DNA of 64,000 nt from Verrucomicrobiota bacterium (GTDB lineage Bacteria; Verrucomicrobiota; Verrucomicrobiia; Opitutales; Opitutaceae), in assembly GCA_016235555.1 (NCBI GenBank), contig JACRKC010000129.1, positions 1 to 64,000 on the forward strand. Direction: 5' to 3'. Each line of letters opens with the position of its first letter. The first letter of the stretch is position 1. Shown one piece after another: positions 26,096-39,354 of the stretch. A program made the position numbers and the translations under genes. Under the pieces are notes generated by a model. It searched no databases and had not been told where the DNA came from. It saw only the letters and a program-made list of their open reading frames with translations.

Positions 26096-26830
26096 TTAAT
26101 TCGCCCCCGCCAGCTGGCCCTCCAGCGCGAGGGCGCGCGGGAACAGCACGTTGTTCTCCTTGTGCACGTGCTGGTGGAGGTCGGCTTCGAACTGCGCGAG
26201 TCCGGCCAGCAGGGCCCGGTGCGTGTTGCAGTCGTCGGGCTTCGGCGTGAAGCCATCGGTGAGCTTGCGCAGGTGGGCGATGGCACCGCCGGCATTCTCG
26301 TGTTCGGCCTCCATCACGCGGATCGGGTTGGCGATGGTGCCACAGTGCGACGAGGCCCCGGCCGCGCCGCGTTCCAGCTCGCGCACGATGGGAAAGAGAA
26401 TCTGTTCCTCCTTCATCATGTGGCTGAACATCTCGTCGTGCAACGCGGCGACGGTCGCCGCCACTTCGGGCAGACGGGCGTCGCGCCACGCGTGTTTCTC
26501 CGCCACGCGCCCGGCTTTTTCGAGCAGCGCCGGCAGCTCGCTCTTCACGTAGGCGTGATGGGTCGCTTCGATGTGATCGGCGAGCGCGGTCAGCGACAGG
26601 CTCGCGGGATCGACTCCGGCACCCGATCCGCCGGACAACCGCGCGGCGGCGGAGAGCGTGATGGCCAGCGTGGCGGCATCGAGCCCGCGCGCGGCGCAAA
26701 CTTCGGCGAGCGAGCGTTTGCCGCCACAGCAGTAGTCGATCCCCACGTCCTCGAAGACGCGGGCGAGCAGCGGATGCGCGGCGACGATGTCGCCGACCTT
26801 GGATTCGAGGGTGAACGGTTTCTCAGTCAT
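26096..26830 (-). CDS. ric: Iron-sulfur cluster repair di-iron protein (RIC/ScdA/YtfE)
   Basis: A 244-residue cytoplasmic protein that repairs iron-sulfur clusters damaged by nitric oxide or oxidants. The N-terminal ScdA_N (DUF542) domain has TLESKVGDIVAAHPLLARVF and the conserved GIDYCCGGKRSLAEVC with its paired cysteines. The C-terminal hemerythrin-like domain supplies histidines and glutamates for a di-iron site: HIEATHHAYVKSELP, LHDEMFSHMMKEEQILFP, ANPIRVMEAEHENAG and LHQHVHKENNVLFPRAL. The length matches the family. The ATG at 26830 begins the conserved N-terminus. Expression would be expected to respond to nitrosative stress, but no operator is evident. Confidence 0.95.
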   Translation of the reverse strand: MTEKPFTLESKVGDIVAAHPLLARVFEDVGIDYCCGGKRSLAEVCAARGLDAATLAITLSAAARLSGGSGAGVDPASLSLTALADHIEATHHAYVKSELPALLEKAGRVAEKHAWRDARLPEVAATVAALHDEMFSHMMKEEQILFPIVRELERGAAGASSHCGTIANPIRVMEAEHENAGGAIAHLRKLTDGFTPKPDDCNTHRALLAGLAQFEADLHQHVHKENNVLFPRALALEGQLAGAN

Positions 26831-27007
26831 GGCGGGAACGGTGTCAGTCGGACAGTGCGGTGGCGGGATTGCCGGCACCACCTTGGCACGCCGGCGCCGG
26901 TCGCGCTTTGACGTGGGTCAAGCGTCCGCCAGTTTCAGGCGGCGCGGCTTTGGGCTTGCCGTCCGGCGCGGCGCAGGCGCTTGCTGCGCCCTCTGCCCCG
27001 CCTCGCC

Positions 27008-30000
27008 ATGCTCACCTCCAGTCGCCAACTTCTGGCCCGCAGCGGATGTCTGCTGTTCGGGCTCGTCACCGCCCTCGCGCAGCCCGCCGCACCGCGCCCG
27101 CTCACGCACGCCGACTTCGATACGTGGCGCTCCATCGGCGCGCCCCAGCTCTCCCGCGACGGAAAATGGCTCGCGTATTCGTTCATGCCGCAGGATGCGG
27201 ACGGCGAGGTGATCGCGAAGGAACTCGCGACCGGCCGCGAGCTGCGCGTGCCCGTCGGCACGCTGCCGCCGCCCGCCATCACCCCCGGCGAGGAAAACAC
27301 CAACCCCGAGGCCCCGCCCCCGCCGCGCACCATCCGCCTGCAGCTCACGAGCGACGGCCGCTACCTCGTCGCCAACACCCACCCGCCCAAGGCCGACGTG
27401 CTCGCCGCCCGCAAGGCCAAGAAAAAACCCGAGGAGATGCCCAGGGACGGCCTCGTGATCCTCAACCTCGCCACGGGCGACACGACGCGTCTCGCCGAGG
27501 TGAAAAGTTTCGCCGTGCCATCGAAGGGCGGCGCGTGGCTCGCCTATCTCAAGGAAGGCAAACCCGAGGAGAAGAAACCCGACGACGCCAAACCGGCCGC
27601 CGAGAAAACCACCGAACCGGACGACGACGGTGACATTTCGTCCGAAGCCTACGACGACCAGCAACGCGGCGGCGGGCGCGCCGGCGGCCGCAGCGGTGCG
27701 GGCGCCGCGACCGGTTCTCCCGCCGCGCCCACCCGCACCTACGGCTCCGACCTCGTGCTCCGCAATCTCGCCACAGGCGCCGAGCGCACGCTGGCGAGCG
27801 CCGTCGACTACACCTTCGCCCGCGATGGCAAGACCCTCCTCTTCACTGTCTCCTCGAAAACCGAAGCGCAAAACGGCGCCTACGCCGTCACGCCCGGCGA
27901 CGATGCCGCGCCGGTCGCGCTGCTCTCCGGCAAAGGCAAATACTCCCGCCTCACCTGGGACCGCGAGCAGACGCAGCTCGCCTTCGTCAGCGACCGCGAC
28001 GATGCCGCCGCGAAACAGCCGCGCTTCAAGCTCTACCACTGGCCGCGCGGCGCCAAAGAGGCGGCCGAACTTGTCGCCGCCTCGACGCCGGGCTTCCCCG
28101 CCGATCTCGTCGTGAGCGACAAAGCCGCGCCCGGGTTCTCGCGCGACGGCAAAAAACTCCACGTCGCCGCGGGCCTGCCGCCCAAGCCCGCGCGCACCGC
28201 GCCCGACGAGGTCGACCGCGTGTCCGCCGATCTCTGGCGCTGGAACGACGACTTCGTGCAGCCCATGCAGCGCGTGCGCGCCAACCAGGACCGCAACCGC
28301 ACCTACCGCGGCGTGCTCGATCTCGCGAGCCAGCGCTACACGCAGCTCGCTGACGCCACGCTCGCCACCGTTTCCCTCAGCGACGACGGCACCCGCGCCC
28401 TCGGCAGCGACGACCGCGCCTACCGTCGTCGCGTCGATTACGACGGCCGCTACGCCGACACCTACCTCGTCGATCCCGCCACCGGTGCGCGCCGCGAGCT
28501 GATGAAACAATTCCGCGGCACCACACCCGCGTGGTCACCCGACGGCAAATGGGTTGCCTACTACACCGACAAGCACTGGCACGTGGTCGACACCGCCACG
28601 GGCACGACGCGCAACCTCACCGCCAGACTCAAAACCCATTTCTGGAACGAGCAGGACGACCGTCCCGAGCCACCCTCCACCTACGGCGGCGCCGGCTGGA
28701 CCAAGGACAGTGCGTCCTTCCTCGCCTACGATCGTTACGACGTGTGGCAACTGTTCGCCGACGGCCGCGCCCCGAAAAACCTCACCGCCGCCCACGGCCG
28801 CGCCACCAAGGTCGCCCTCCGCGTGCAGCGCATCGACCCGATCGACGAGGACGACGATGAGCGTGGGGTTGATCCCGCCAAGCCGCTGACGCTGCGCGGC
28901 GAGAGCGAGGAGACGCGCGCGAGCGGGTTCTTCCGCACGACGTTTGCCGCCACGGGCGCGCCCACCCGCCTCCTCTGGGGTGACAAGCGATATACCTACG
29001 CCGGCCGCGCGCAGGAAGCCGACGTGCTCGTCGTCACGGCGTCGCGCTTCGACGAGTTTCCCGACGTCCACGTGACTGACGCCTCGTTCGCCCGGCTGAC
29101 GAAGGCCACCGACGGCGGCGCGCAACTCGCCCAATACGCCTGGGGCACCGCCGAACTCATCGCGTTTCGCAGTGCCAACCGCGTGCCGCTGCAGGCCGCG
29201 CTCTACAAGCCGGCCAACTTCGACCCGAAGAAAAAATATCCGCTCCTCGTCTACATCTACGAGCGCCTGTCGCAGAACGTGCACAGCTTCATCAACCCCG
29301 CGCCCGGCTCCGGCAGCATCAACGTCTCGCTCTATACCAGCAACGGCTACCTCGTGCTCATGCCCGACATCGTCTACCAGACCGGCGAGCCCGGCCAGAG
29401 CGCGCTCCGCTGCGTGCTCCCCGCCATCGACGCCGTGGTGAAACTCGGCTGCGTCGACGAGCAGGCCATCGGCATCCAGGGCCACTCGTGGGGCGGTTAC
29501 CAGATCGCCTACCTGGTCACGCAGACCAACCGCTTCGCCGCCGCCGAGGCCGGCGCACCCGTCGGCAACATGACCAGCGCCTACTCCGGCATCCGCTGGG
29601 GCAGCGGCCTGCCCCGGCAGTTCCAATACGAGCAGACGCAGAGCCGCCTCGGCAAAAAGCTCACGGACGCGCCCCAGCTGTTCCTGGAAAACTCCGCGGT
29701 GTTCCAGATTCAGAAAGTGAAGACGCCGCTGCTCATCCTGCACAACGACGCCGACGACGCCGTGCCGTGGTATCAAGGCATCGAGCTGTTCCTCGCGCTG
29801 CGCCGCCACGACAAGCCCGCGTGGTTGTGGAGCTACAACGGCGAGTTTCACGGCCTCCGCCGCCGCGCCGACCAGAAGGATTGGGCGCTGCGGCTGAACC
29901 AGTTCTTCGACCATTTCCTCAAGGGTGCCCCCGCTCCGGAGTGGATGGAAAAAGGCATCCCGTATGTCGACCGCGACGAGGAGAAGGACCGGTTCAAGCA

Positions 30001-30019
30001 AGCGGCGGCGAAACTGTGA
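27008..30019 (+). CDS. Secreted S9-family (prolyl oligopeptidase-type) peptidase
   Basis: A 1003-residue serine peptidase with a signal peptide (LLARSGCLLFGLVTALAQ). The N-terminal two thirds is a beta-propeller-like region with repeats such as TFARDGKTLLFTVSSK and AWSPDGKWVAYYTDK. The C-terminal alpha/beta-hydrolase domain begins near FDPKKKYPLLVYIYE and has the nucleophile motif GHSWGGY (Ser near residue 827), the acid in HNDADDAVPW and the catalytic His in GEFHGLRRR. It is long for the family because of a charged, low-complexity insert around residues 195-240 (KPEEKKPDDAKPAAEKT, then Gly/Arg-rich). It probably digests peptides in the periplasm. Confidence 0.93.
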   Translation: MLTSSRQLLARSGCLLFGLVTALAQPAAPRPLTHADFDTWRSIGAPQLSRDGKWLAYSFMPQDADGEVIAKELATGRELRVPVGTLPPPAITPGEENTNPEAPPPPRTIRLQLTSDGRYLVANTHPPKADVLAARKAKKKPEEMPRDGLVILNLATGDTTRLAEVKSFAVPSKGGAWLAYLKEGKPEEKKPDDAKPAAEKTTEPDDDGDISSEAYDDQQRGGGRAGGRSGAGAATGSPAAPTRTYGSDLVLRNLATGAERTLASAVDYTFARDGKTLLFTVSSKTEAQNGAYAVTPGDDAAPVALLSGKGKYSRLTWDREQTQLAFVSDRDDAAAKQPRFKLYHWPRGAKEAAELVAASTPGFPADLVVSDKAAPGFSRDGKKLHVAAGLPPKPARTAPDEVDRVSADLWRWNDDFVQPMQRVRANQDRNRTYRGVLDLASQRYTQLADATLATVSLSDDGTRALGSDDRAYRRRVDYDGRYADTYLVDPATGARRELMKQFRGTTPAWSPDGKWVAYYTDKHWHVVDTATGTTRNLTARLKTHFWNEQDDRPEPPSTYGGAGWTKDSASFLAYDRYDVWQLFADGRAPKNLTAAHGRATKVALRVQRIDPIDEDDDERGVDPAKPLTLRGESEETRASGFFRTTFAATGAPTRLLWGDKRYTYAGRAQEADVLVVTASRFDEFPDVHVTDASFARLTKATDGGAQLAQYAWGTAELIAFRSANRVPLQAALYKPANFDPKKKYPLLVYIYERLSQNVHSFINPAPGSGSINVSLYTSNGYLVLMPDIVYQTGEPGQSALRCVLPAIDAVVKLGCVDEQAIGIQGHSWGGYQIAYLVTQTNRFAAAEAGAPVGNMTSAYSGIRWGSGLPRQFQYEQTQSRLGKKLTDAPQLFLENSAVFQIQKVKTPLLILHNDADDAVPWYQGIELFLALRRHDKPAWLWSYNGEFHGLRRRADQKDWALRLNQFFDHFLKGAPAPEWMEKGIPYVDRDEEKDRFKQAAAKL

Positions 30020-30038
30020 GCCATCGCCCAACCGCGAG

Positions 30039-30139
30039 GTAGGGCCCGCTCTCCGAGCGGGCCTGGGTTCAACGGCTGTCCGCGCGCCGCGGGTCCCTTC
30101 CACCCGCAAACCCAGGCCGGTTCGGAGAACCGGCCCTAC
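30039..30139. repeat. Palindromic repeat between S9 peptidase and kinase-like gene
   Basis: Inverted repeat with left arm GTAGGGCCCGCTCTCCGAGC GGGCCTGGGTT and a mirrored right arm ending CGGAGAACCGGCCCTAC; its centre holds another small hairpin. It lies between convergent genes. Confidence 0.7.
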
Positions 30140-30154
30140 CCCGGCCCGGTCGCG

Positions 30155-30643
30155 TCACCGGTGAAACGCAATGTTCGTCGGCGAAAGATCGAACATGAAG
30201 AGCCCGTGGCTGCGCAGCACGGCGAGCACCTGCTGCACCTCGGGCCATCGCTCGCCAAACTGCTCCCGCTTTTCCAAGCTCTCCTGCCACTCGTCTTGGG
30301 GAAAATCCGGCGGCTCATCGAGCCAGGTGGCAGCGAAATCCAAAACAAAGGGCCGCGCCACGATGGTCATTTCGATGACCCGATATTCGTCGTCGCAGCG
30401 CAAGAGTTGCGGAACGTTGAACCCACGCACCTCGACGAGTCCGATCTCGCGCAAGCGCAAGTAGGCGCTCTTCTCGCGACGTAGGCCTGCTCGTCGCGGT
30501 GCAGCTTCACCGCGAAGCGGCGGAGATTCGCGTTGTTTTTGGCGACGCGCACGATTCCGTGAATTCCAGTGCCGACGTTCTTGCGTGAACGTCAGATTTC
30601 TCGCCTTCGCGTAGGCTTCCGCCCGCTGGAAAACATCCGCCAT
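30155..30643 (-). pseudogene. Protein kinase/phosphotransferase-like gene with two compensating frameshifts
   Basis: The open frame gives 162 residues. Its C-terminal half (SAYLRLREIGLVEVRGFNVP, VIEMTIVARPFVLDFA, and FDLSPTNIAFHR at the end) looks like a small family of kinase-like or phosphotransferase-fold proteins. Residues about 20-55, however, are Arg-rich nonsense (RRQKQRES…). The next frame over the same bases reads GTGIHGIVRVAKNN and RRFAVKLHRDEQAYV, which looks like the missing glycine-rich loop and lysine strand. One inserted base early (near 30585) and one lost base (near 30480) would explain this. Either the gene is decayed or the sequence has two errors here. No function can be claimed as it stands. 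Confidence 0.6.
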
Positions 30644-30686
30644 GTTAATTTCGCCGCCTGTCGCCGCTCATTCCTCCCAAGTGCAG

Positions 30687-30890
30687 ATGCATTTGGTGGT
30701 GGACGGAGCGCGGCTGAAGCTCGCCCAGCTCGGCCCCGATTTTCTCATCCTCGCCGAGCCCGCGGCCTGCCGGCAGCAGCACGCTGAAATTGCCCTCGAA
30801 GTCGATGCGATCGAAGAGCGCTGGAAAATCGACCTGCCTGACGGTCTCGCCGCCGCCGGCCAGCGCACGCGGATTGTGAACCGGACATAG
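30687..30890 (+). CDS. Small conserved hypothetical protein
   Basis: A 67-residue protein starting at the ATG at 30687 (a GTG at 30681 and an ATG at 30642 are alternatives). It reads MQMHLVVDGARLKLAQLGPD, FLILAEPAA, then EIALEVDAIEERWKIDLPDG. I recall similar small proteins beside kinase-like genes of the type found on the opposite strand here, which suggests a functional pair, but this is memory-based. Fold prediction would suggest a small beta protein. Divergent from the damaged kinase-like gene, with start regions overlapping. Confidence 0.5.
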   Translation: MHLVVDGARLKLAQLGPDFLILAEPAACRQQHAEIALEVDAIEERWKIDLPDGLAAAGQRTRIVNRT

Positions 30891-31055
30891 GTGCGCACGC
30901 CGGCGGTGGAGGCGAAAGCGAAAGTCGGCTGGATCACGCGCGTCACCGCACTATCGCGCCAAGCGGGAATTGGCACTCCGGAAGACATTTTCACCGCGAC
31001 CTGGGCCTGCCCTCCGGCGTCCCCGCGACCATCCGCGACGGGAAGAAGGCGCCGT

Positions 31056-31178
31056 TCCATCACGGATGCCATGGATGAATACGAATCGATTCCCGCCGCG
31101 TGGCCTTGATCCGTGTTCATCCGTGTAATCCGTGGTCAAGAATCCGTCCGTTTTCCGGGGGCCGGTCACAGACCGGCC
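31056..31178. repeat. Repeat-like intergenic stretch
   Basis: This contains the phrase CCGTGTTCATCCGTGTAATC, a stretch seen widely as an intergenic repeat in Verrucomicrobiota and Planctomycetota, followed by the small hairpin GGCCGGTCACAGACCGGCC. In 30891-31055 I see no convincing gene: frames are open on both strands but resemble nothing. Confidence 0.45.
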
Positions 31179-33248
31179 CTACCCCGGCCCGATCTGCCGC
31201 GTGAAATAGCGGAAGATCGTCTCGGCGACGACCTGGCCTTTTTCGTCGAAGCCGTCGATGGGCAGAGAAACCGTTTTCCGTCGGAGGCCCGGAATCGATC
31301 CCTTCCAAATTGGTTCCTGTTTAGTCTTCAGTCGGAAGATCAACGACAGGCCGTTCGATTGGTGGGCGGTCACGGTCTCCACGTCGGCGAACTCCAGCCG
31401 GCGGTGCCAACCTGAATAACTGAGTCCGTCCGCCGCGAGCACCAGCTCGGCGCCAAAATGCCGCCGGAAGTAAATGCCGGTTCCTCCAAACAAGCACACG
31501 CCAAACACCGCCATCATCCACCAGACCGCGGCCGTCCCGGTTGCAGCCGCAATCGCGATGAAGATAGCTGTGGCGACAGCGGTCATGAGTGCGACGATCC
31601 ACAGGCCTGTCGACTTCCGCTTCCACCGTTTCTCCGGAAAATGCCCTGCGAGCAACTCCTTGCCGGCGTCGGTCTTCACGTCGGCTTCGATCACGTGAGT
31701 CTGCTCGCGCATCCGCGCGACCGCTGTGCCGGCTTCCTGCACGATTGTCGTGAAGAGTCCCTCGCGGCCCGTCAGCCACGCGGCCGCCGCGCTCGGCGTT
31801 TCCTCCGCGGCCATCGCGCGCGCCTCGTCGGGGCCGATCGCCTGGCCGAGGGAGGCGAGGCGCACCAGCAGCGTCGGGTGCGAGTCGAGCGGGTGCGGGG
31901 CCGCCTTGTCGAAGAGCTCAGTCCAGAATTCCGGCTGCGGCAGGAGCTTCGCGCGCACCACCGAGCGCAGCGACACTTCCAGCGGGCTCGCCGTCCCGCC
32001 GGTCACCGTATCGTGGAGCTGCCGCTGGAACGCCTCGATCAGCACGTGGATCTTCACGAGCGCCCGCGCGGCGATCGCGGGCGAGGTGAGCTCGGCGGCC
32101 TTCTTGTCGGCGAGCAGCTCGCGTTGCCGGGACGTTTCCTGCTCCGTCTGCGCGAACGACCAGCCGAAGAAATTGAGCAACTGGCAGCTCGGCCAGCCCA
32201 CCCAGCCGGACTGCGCGAGCGCGAACATCGTGGCGTTGGCCTTGTGGCGCAGCGGGTAGAATTCGCGCGTGAGCCGCGTGTCGTCGCCGATGAAGTGCCC
32301 CAGCTCGTGGCCGATGATCGCGAGGACCTCGTCGGGCGCGAGGTGCGCGAGCGCGGGGTGCGAGAGATAGAGCGTGCGGCCCTCGGCGCGGCCGGTGCCG
32401 TGGTTCACGGCAAGCTCGGTCACGTAGAAATTCAGCTGCATGCCGACGACGATGTGGTCGGGCGGCGCGGTGTGGAGCCGCGCGGCCGCGGTGCGCACCG
32501 CGGCCCACAGCTCGGGCGCCTCGGCGGGCGTCACGCTGCGCGCCATGCCTTCGGTGAACTCCATCGGCACGCGGGCGAGCAGGATTTTCGCGCTGTGCCA
32601 GAGCGCGTAGCCCCCGCCGATCGCGAGGGCGATGATGAGCTTCGGGTAATACTGGTCGGCGAGCAGCACCGTGATCTCGTAGCTCGCGTAGGTGAGCAGC
32701 GGCGCGAGCAGCACCACGTCGGCGACGGCGGCGGCCATCGCGATTTTCCAACTGAGCTGGTAGGCGCCGATCAACGCGTCGCGCGAGCGCCGCGCGCGGC
32801 GGTTGAGCAGCGTGACGGCCCCAAAGGCCCCGAGCAGGATCGCCATGAGCGCGGTCGCGAGCCCGAGGCCCCAGCGCAGGCGCGTGAAGTTGGCGGCGAT
32901 GCCCGACTGCGCGAAGCTCGCGCGCAGTTTTTCGAAGCCGGGGCGGGGCGCGCGGCAGACTGCGTGGAAATCGATCTGCGCGAAACGCGCCGTCTGCTCG
33001 GCCTTCTGCGCGGGCGTGAGCTGGGTCGACTTAGCGATTTGTCCGGCGATCTGCTCGTGGAGCTTGCGCTCCAGCCAGAACGGCGCGGCCACGTAGAAGG
33101 CCAGCGTGAGCGTCGGGATGAGCAGGCTGAGGAGGACGGCGCGGCCGCGGTTGCGCCGGATATCGAGCGGCGGTTCGCCGCCGGGGGCGGGATCGGTCGA
33201 AGGCTGGCTCACGGAGGGGAGTGCACGCCCCGATCGCATTCGAGCCAA
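31179..33248 (-). CDS. M48-family membrane zinc metalloprotease
   Basis: A 689-residue membrane protease. After a short cytoplasmic tail come membrane helices (AVLLSLLIPTLTLAFYVAAP, WGLGLATALMAILLGAFG, VADVVLLAPLLTYASY), then the zinc-peptidase domain with AIIGHELGHFIGDDTRL near residue 315, where two His and one Glu form the catalytic site. A second pair of helices (IVALMTAVATAIFIAIA, VWWMMAVFGVCLFGGTGIY) and a small C-terminal beta domain follow. The first-third region 'RKLHEQIAGQIAKS' is periplasmic. The layout is like HtpX/Ste24-type quality-control proteases but longer. The start may instead be a GTG at 33212. Confidence 0.87.
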   Translation of the reverse strand: MARMRSGRALPSVSQPSTDPAPGGEPPLDIRRNRGRAVLLSLLIPTLTLAFYVAAPFWLERKLHEQIAGQIAKSTQLTPAQKAEQTARFAQIDFHAVCRAPRPGFEKLRASFAQSGIAANFTRLRWGLGLATALMAILLGAFGAVTLLNRRARRSRDALIGAYQLSWKIAMAAAVADVVLLAPLLTYASYEITVLLADQYYPKLIIALAIGGGYALWHSAKILLARVPMEFTEGMARSVTPAEAPELWAAVRTAAARLHTAPPDHIVVGMQLNFYVTELAVNHGTGRAEGRTLYLSHPALAHLAPDEVLAIIGHELGHFIGDDTRLTREFYPLRHKANATMFALAQSGWVGWPSCQLLNFFGWSFAQTEQETSRQRELLADKKAAELTSPAIAARALVKIHVLIEAFQRQLHDTVTGGTASPLEVSLRSVVRAKLLPQPEFWTELFDKAAPHPLDSHPTLLVRLASLGQAIGPDEARAMAAEETPSAAAAWLTGREGLFTTIVQEAGTAVARMREQTHVIEADVKTDAGKELLAGHFPEKRWKRKSTGLWIVALMTAVATAIFIAIAAATGTAAVWWMMAVFGVCLFGGTGIYFRRHFGAELVLAADGLSYSGWHRRLEFADVETVTAHQSNGLSLIFRLKTKQEPIWKGSIPGLRRKTVSLPIDGFDEKGQVVAETIFRYFTRQIGPG

Positions 33249-33378
33249 GCCGCAACCGCTGTCCCGGGAGATTTTCCCGACCCCGCGTCACCGGTGAAAA
33301 TCAGCCCCGAAGAAAGCGTGTCTTCCGCCTTCGCGCCGCTCAAGCTCGGCACCTCTGTGTCGTTGTAATTTCAGTCAC

Positions 33379-37902
<4,524 letters not shown>

Positions 37903-38016
37903 TCGGGTGCATTCTGCCGGCGGGCCCGGCCGGCGGTCGGGCCGATCGCGCCCCGCGTCTGACGGGTGCAACGCAAACGGAGGACAACCCCCGAGCGGCC
38001 GGGCTGCACGATGGGC

Positions 38017-38158
38017 GGGGTATGACTCAAACTGAGGTCAATTCCGAAGGCCTTGGCTGTAGCGGCGGTCTATGACCGCCGACGCACCGCCAGCCGTGCT
38101 TCGACGGCGGTCATAGACCGCCGCTACAAATCGCCGGCCTCGGTTTGAGTTACACCCC
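38017..38158. repeat. MITE-like palindrome, family A, copy 2
   Basis: A 142-bp copy: left end GGGGTATGACTCAAACTGAG, inner palindrome TAGCGGCGGTCTATGACCGC and its mirror, right end CGGTTTGAGTTACACCCC. A degenerate fragment resembling the left end lies just before it at 37964-37985. The gap 37903-38281 holds no gene. Confidence 0.88.
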
Positions 38159-38281
38159 GGTGGGCGGGGTGGGCGGTTTGGGCTGCACTTGCGCCTGAAT
38201 ATTTCGCGAGCGAGGTATTGCCGCCGCGCCCGGGGCACGCTCAACTGCCCATCTCGTTTCGCTCCTCGACCAACCCCGCCC

Positions 38282-39196
38282 ATGGACCGACGTTCCTTCC
38301 TCCAATCATCCGCCGCCCTCGCGGTCCTCGCGCCGCTCGCCCTCCGCGCCGCCGATGCCACCGCCAGACCGGCCCGCCAGAACCGGAAGGGCTTCATGTT
38401 TGGCACGCTGCGCGTCGATCCCAAGCAGCCGAAGACCGTGCTCGAGCGCTTCAAGCTGCTGCGCGCGGCGGGCTTCGCCGGCGTCGAGGTCAACAGCGGC
38501 CTCGCCCAGAAGGAAGTGCTCGACGCCCAGGCCGCCAGCGGACTCGCGATGGCGAGCGTGACCATCGCCACGCATTGGTCGCACCCGCTCAGCTCGCCCA
38601 ACCCATCCGCCCGCGAGGTCACCGTCGCGTCGCTCAAGCAGGGCCTGCGCGACGCCAAGGCCTACGGCGCCAAATCCGTCCTCCTCGTCCCCGCCGTCGT
38701 CAACAAGGACATCTCCTATGCCGACGCCTACACGCGCTCCATCGCCGAGATCAAGAAAGCCATCCCGCTCGCCGAGGAGCTGGGCGTCGCCATCTCGATC
38801 GAGAACGTCTGGAACGCCTTCCTGATGAGCCCGCTCGAAGCCGCCGCCTATGTCGACCAGTTCAAGAGCCCGATGGTCCGCTGGCATTTCGACGTCGGCA
38901 ACGTCGTCAACACCGGCTGGCCCCAGCACTGGATCCAGGTGCTCGGCCCGCGCATCGCCAACGTCCACATCAAGGAATTCAGCCGCAAACTCCGCGACGA
39001 AAAGGGCCCGCGCGCCGGCTTCGGGGTCGACCTGCTGGAGGGCGACAGCGACTGGCCCGCCGTCATGGCCGCCCTCGACGCCGCGAAATACGACGGCTGG
39101 CTCATCACCGAGCAAGGCCACCGCCTCCCCGGCGTCGACGATGCCACCTGGCTCGCCCAAATCTCGCAGAAACTCGACCAGATCCTCGCCTGCTGA
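38282..39196 (+). CDS. Tat-exported sugar phosphate isomerase/epimerase-like protein
   Basis: A 304-residue protein of the xylose isomerase-like TIM-barrel family. It opens with a twin-arginine signal (MDRRSFLQSSAALAVLAPLA), so it is probably exported. Barrel features include FKLLRAAGFAGVEVN, VAISIENVWNAFLMSP with a metal-ligand Glu, MVRWHFDVGNVVNTGWPQHW with Asp and His, and ANVHIKEFSRKL with the next ligand pair, ending in GWLITEQG. These suit a divalent-metal epimerase or isomerase of sugars or inositols. It is followed by an exported oxidoreductase with the same type of signal, a common pairing in Verrucomicrobiota and Planctomycetota. The exact substrate is not known. Confidence 0.88.
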   Translation: MDRRSFLQSSAALAVLAPLALRAADATARPARQNRKGFMFGTLRVDPKQPKTVLERFKLLRAAGFAGVEVNSGLAQKEVLDAQAASGLAMASVTIATHWSHPLSSPNPSAREVTVASLKQGLRDAKAYGAKSVLLVPAVVNKDISYADAYTRSIAEIKKAIPLAEELGVAISIENVWNAFLMSPLEAAAYVDQFKSPMVRWHFDVGNVVNTGWPQHWIQVLGPRIANVHIKEFSRKLRDEKGPRAGFGVDLLEGDSDWPAVMAALDAAKYDGWLITEQGHRLPGVDDATWLAQISQKLDQILAC

Positions 39197-39230
39197 AACG
39201 CACCCCGTTCCCTCAACGTCCCCTTATCGT

Positions 39231-39324
39231 GTCATTCTGAGCGCAGCGAAGAATCCAGTTGGATTCGCACCCTGCATCTGGCCCGCGCCTCTCCTCTTGG
39301 ATTCTTCGCTGCGCTCAGAATGAC
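39231..39324. repeat. Palindromic repeat, family J
   Basis: Left arm GTCATTCTGAGCGCAGCGAA GAATCCA and mirrored right arm TTCTTCGCTGCGCTCAGAAT GAC, about 40 bp apart. This motif is a widespread bacterial intergenic repeat. It separates the isomerase-like and oxidoreductase genes, so the two may not share one simple transcript. Confidence 0.88.
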
Positions 39325-39354
39325 AAATCAGAAACTGATTTCTCCTCACTCACC

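Noticed and set aside
26918-30109. Two minus-strand open frames of over 500 codons antisense to the S9 peptidase
   Set aside because: The peptidase has a signal peptide, propeller repeats and a complete catalytic triad; the antisense frames have no recognisable features.
30891-31120. Open frames on both strands between the small hypothetical gene and the M48 protease
   Set aside because: None has a convincing start, composition or resemblance; part of the stretch is a known type of intergenic repeat.
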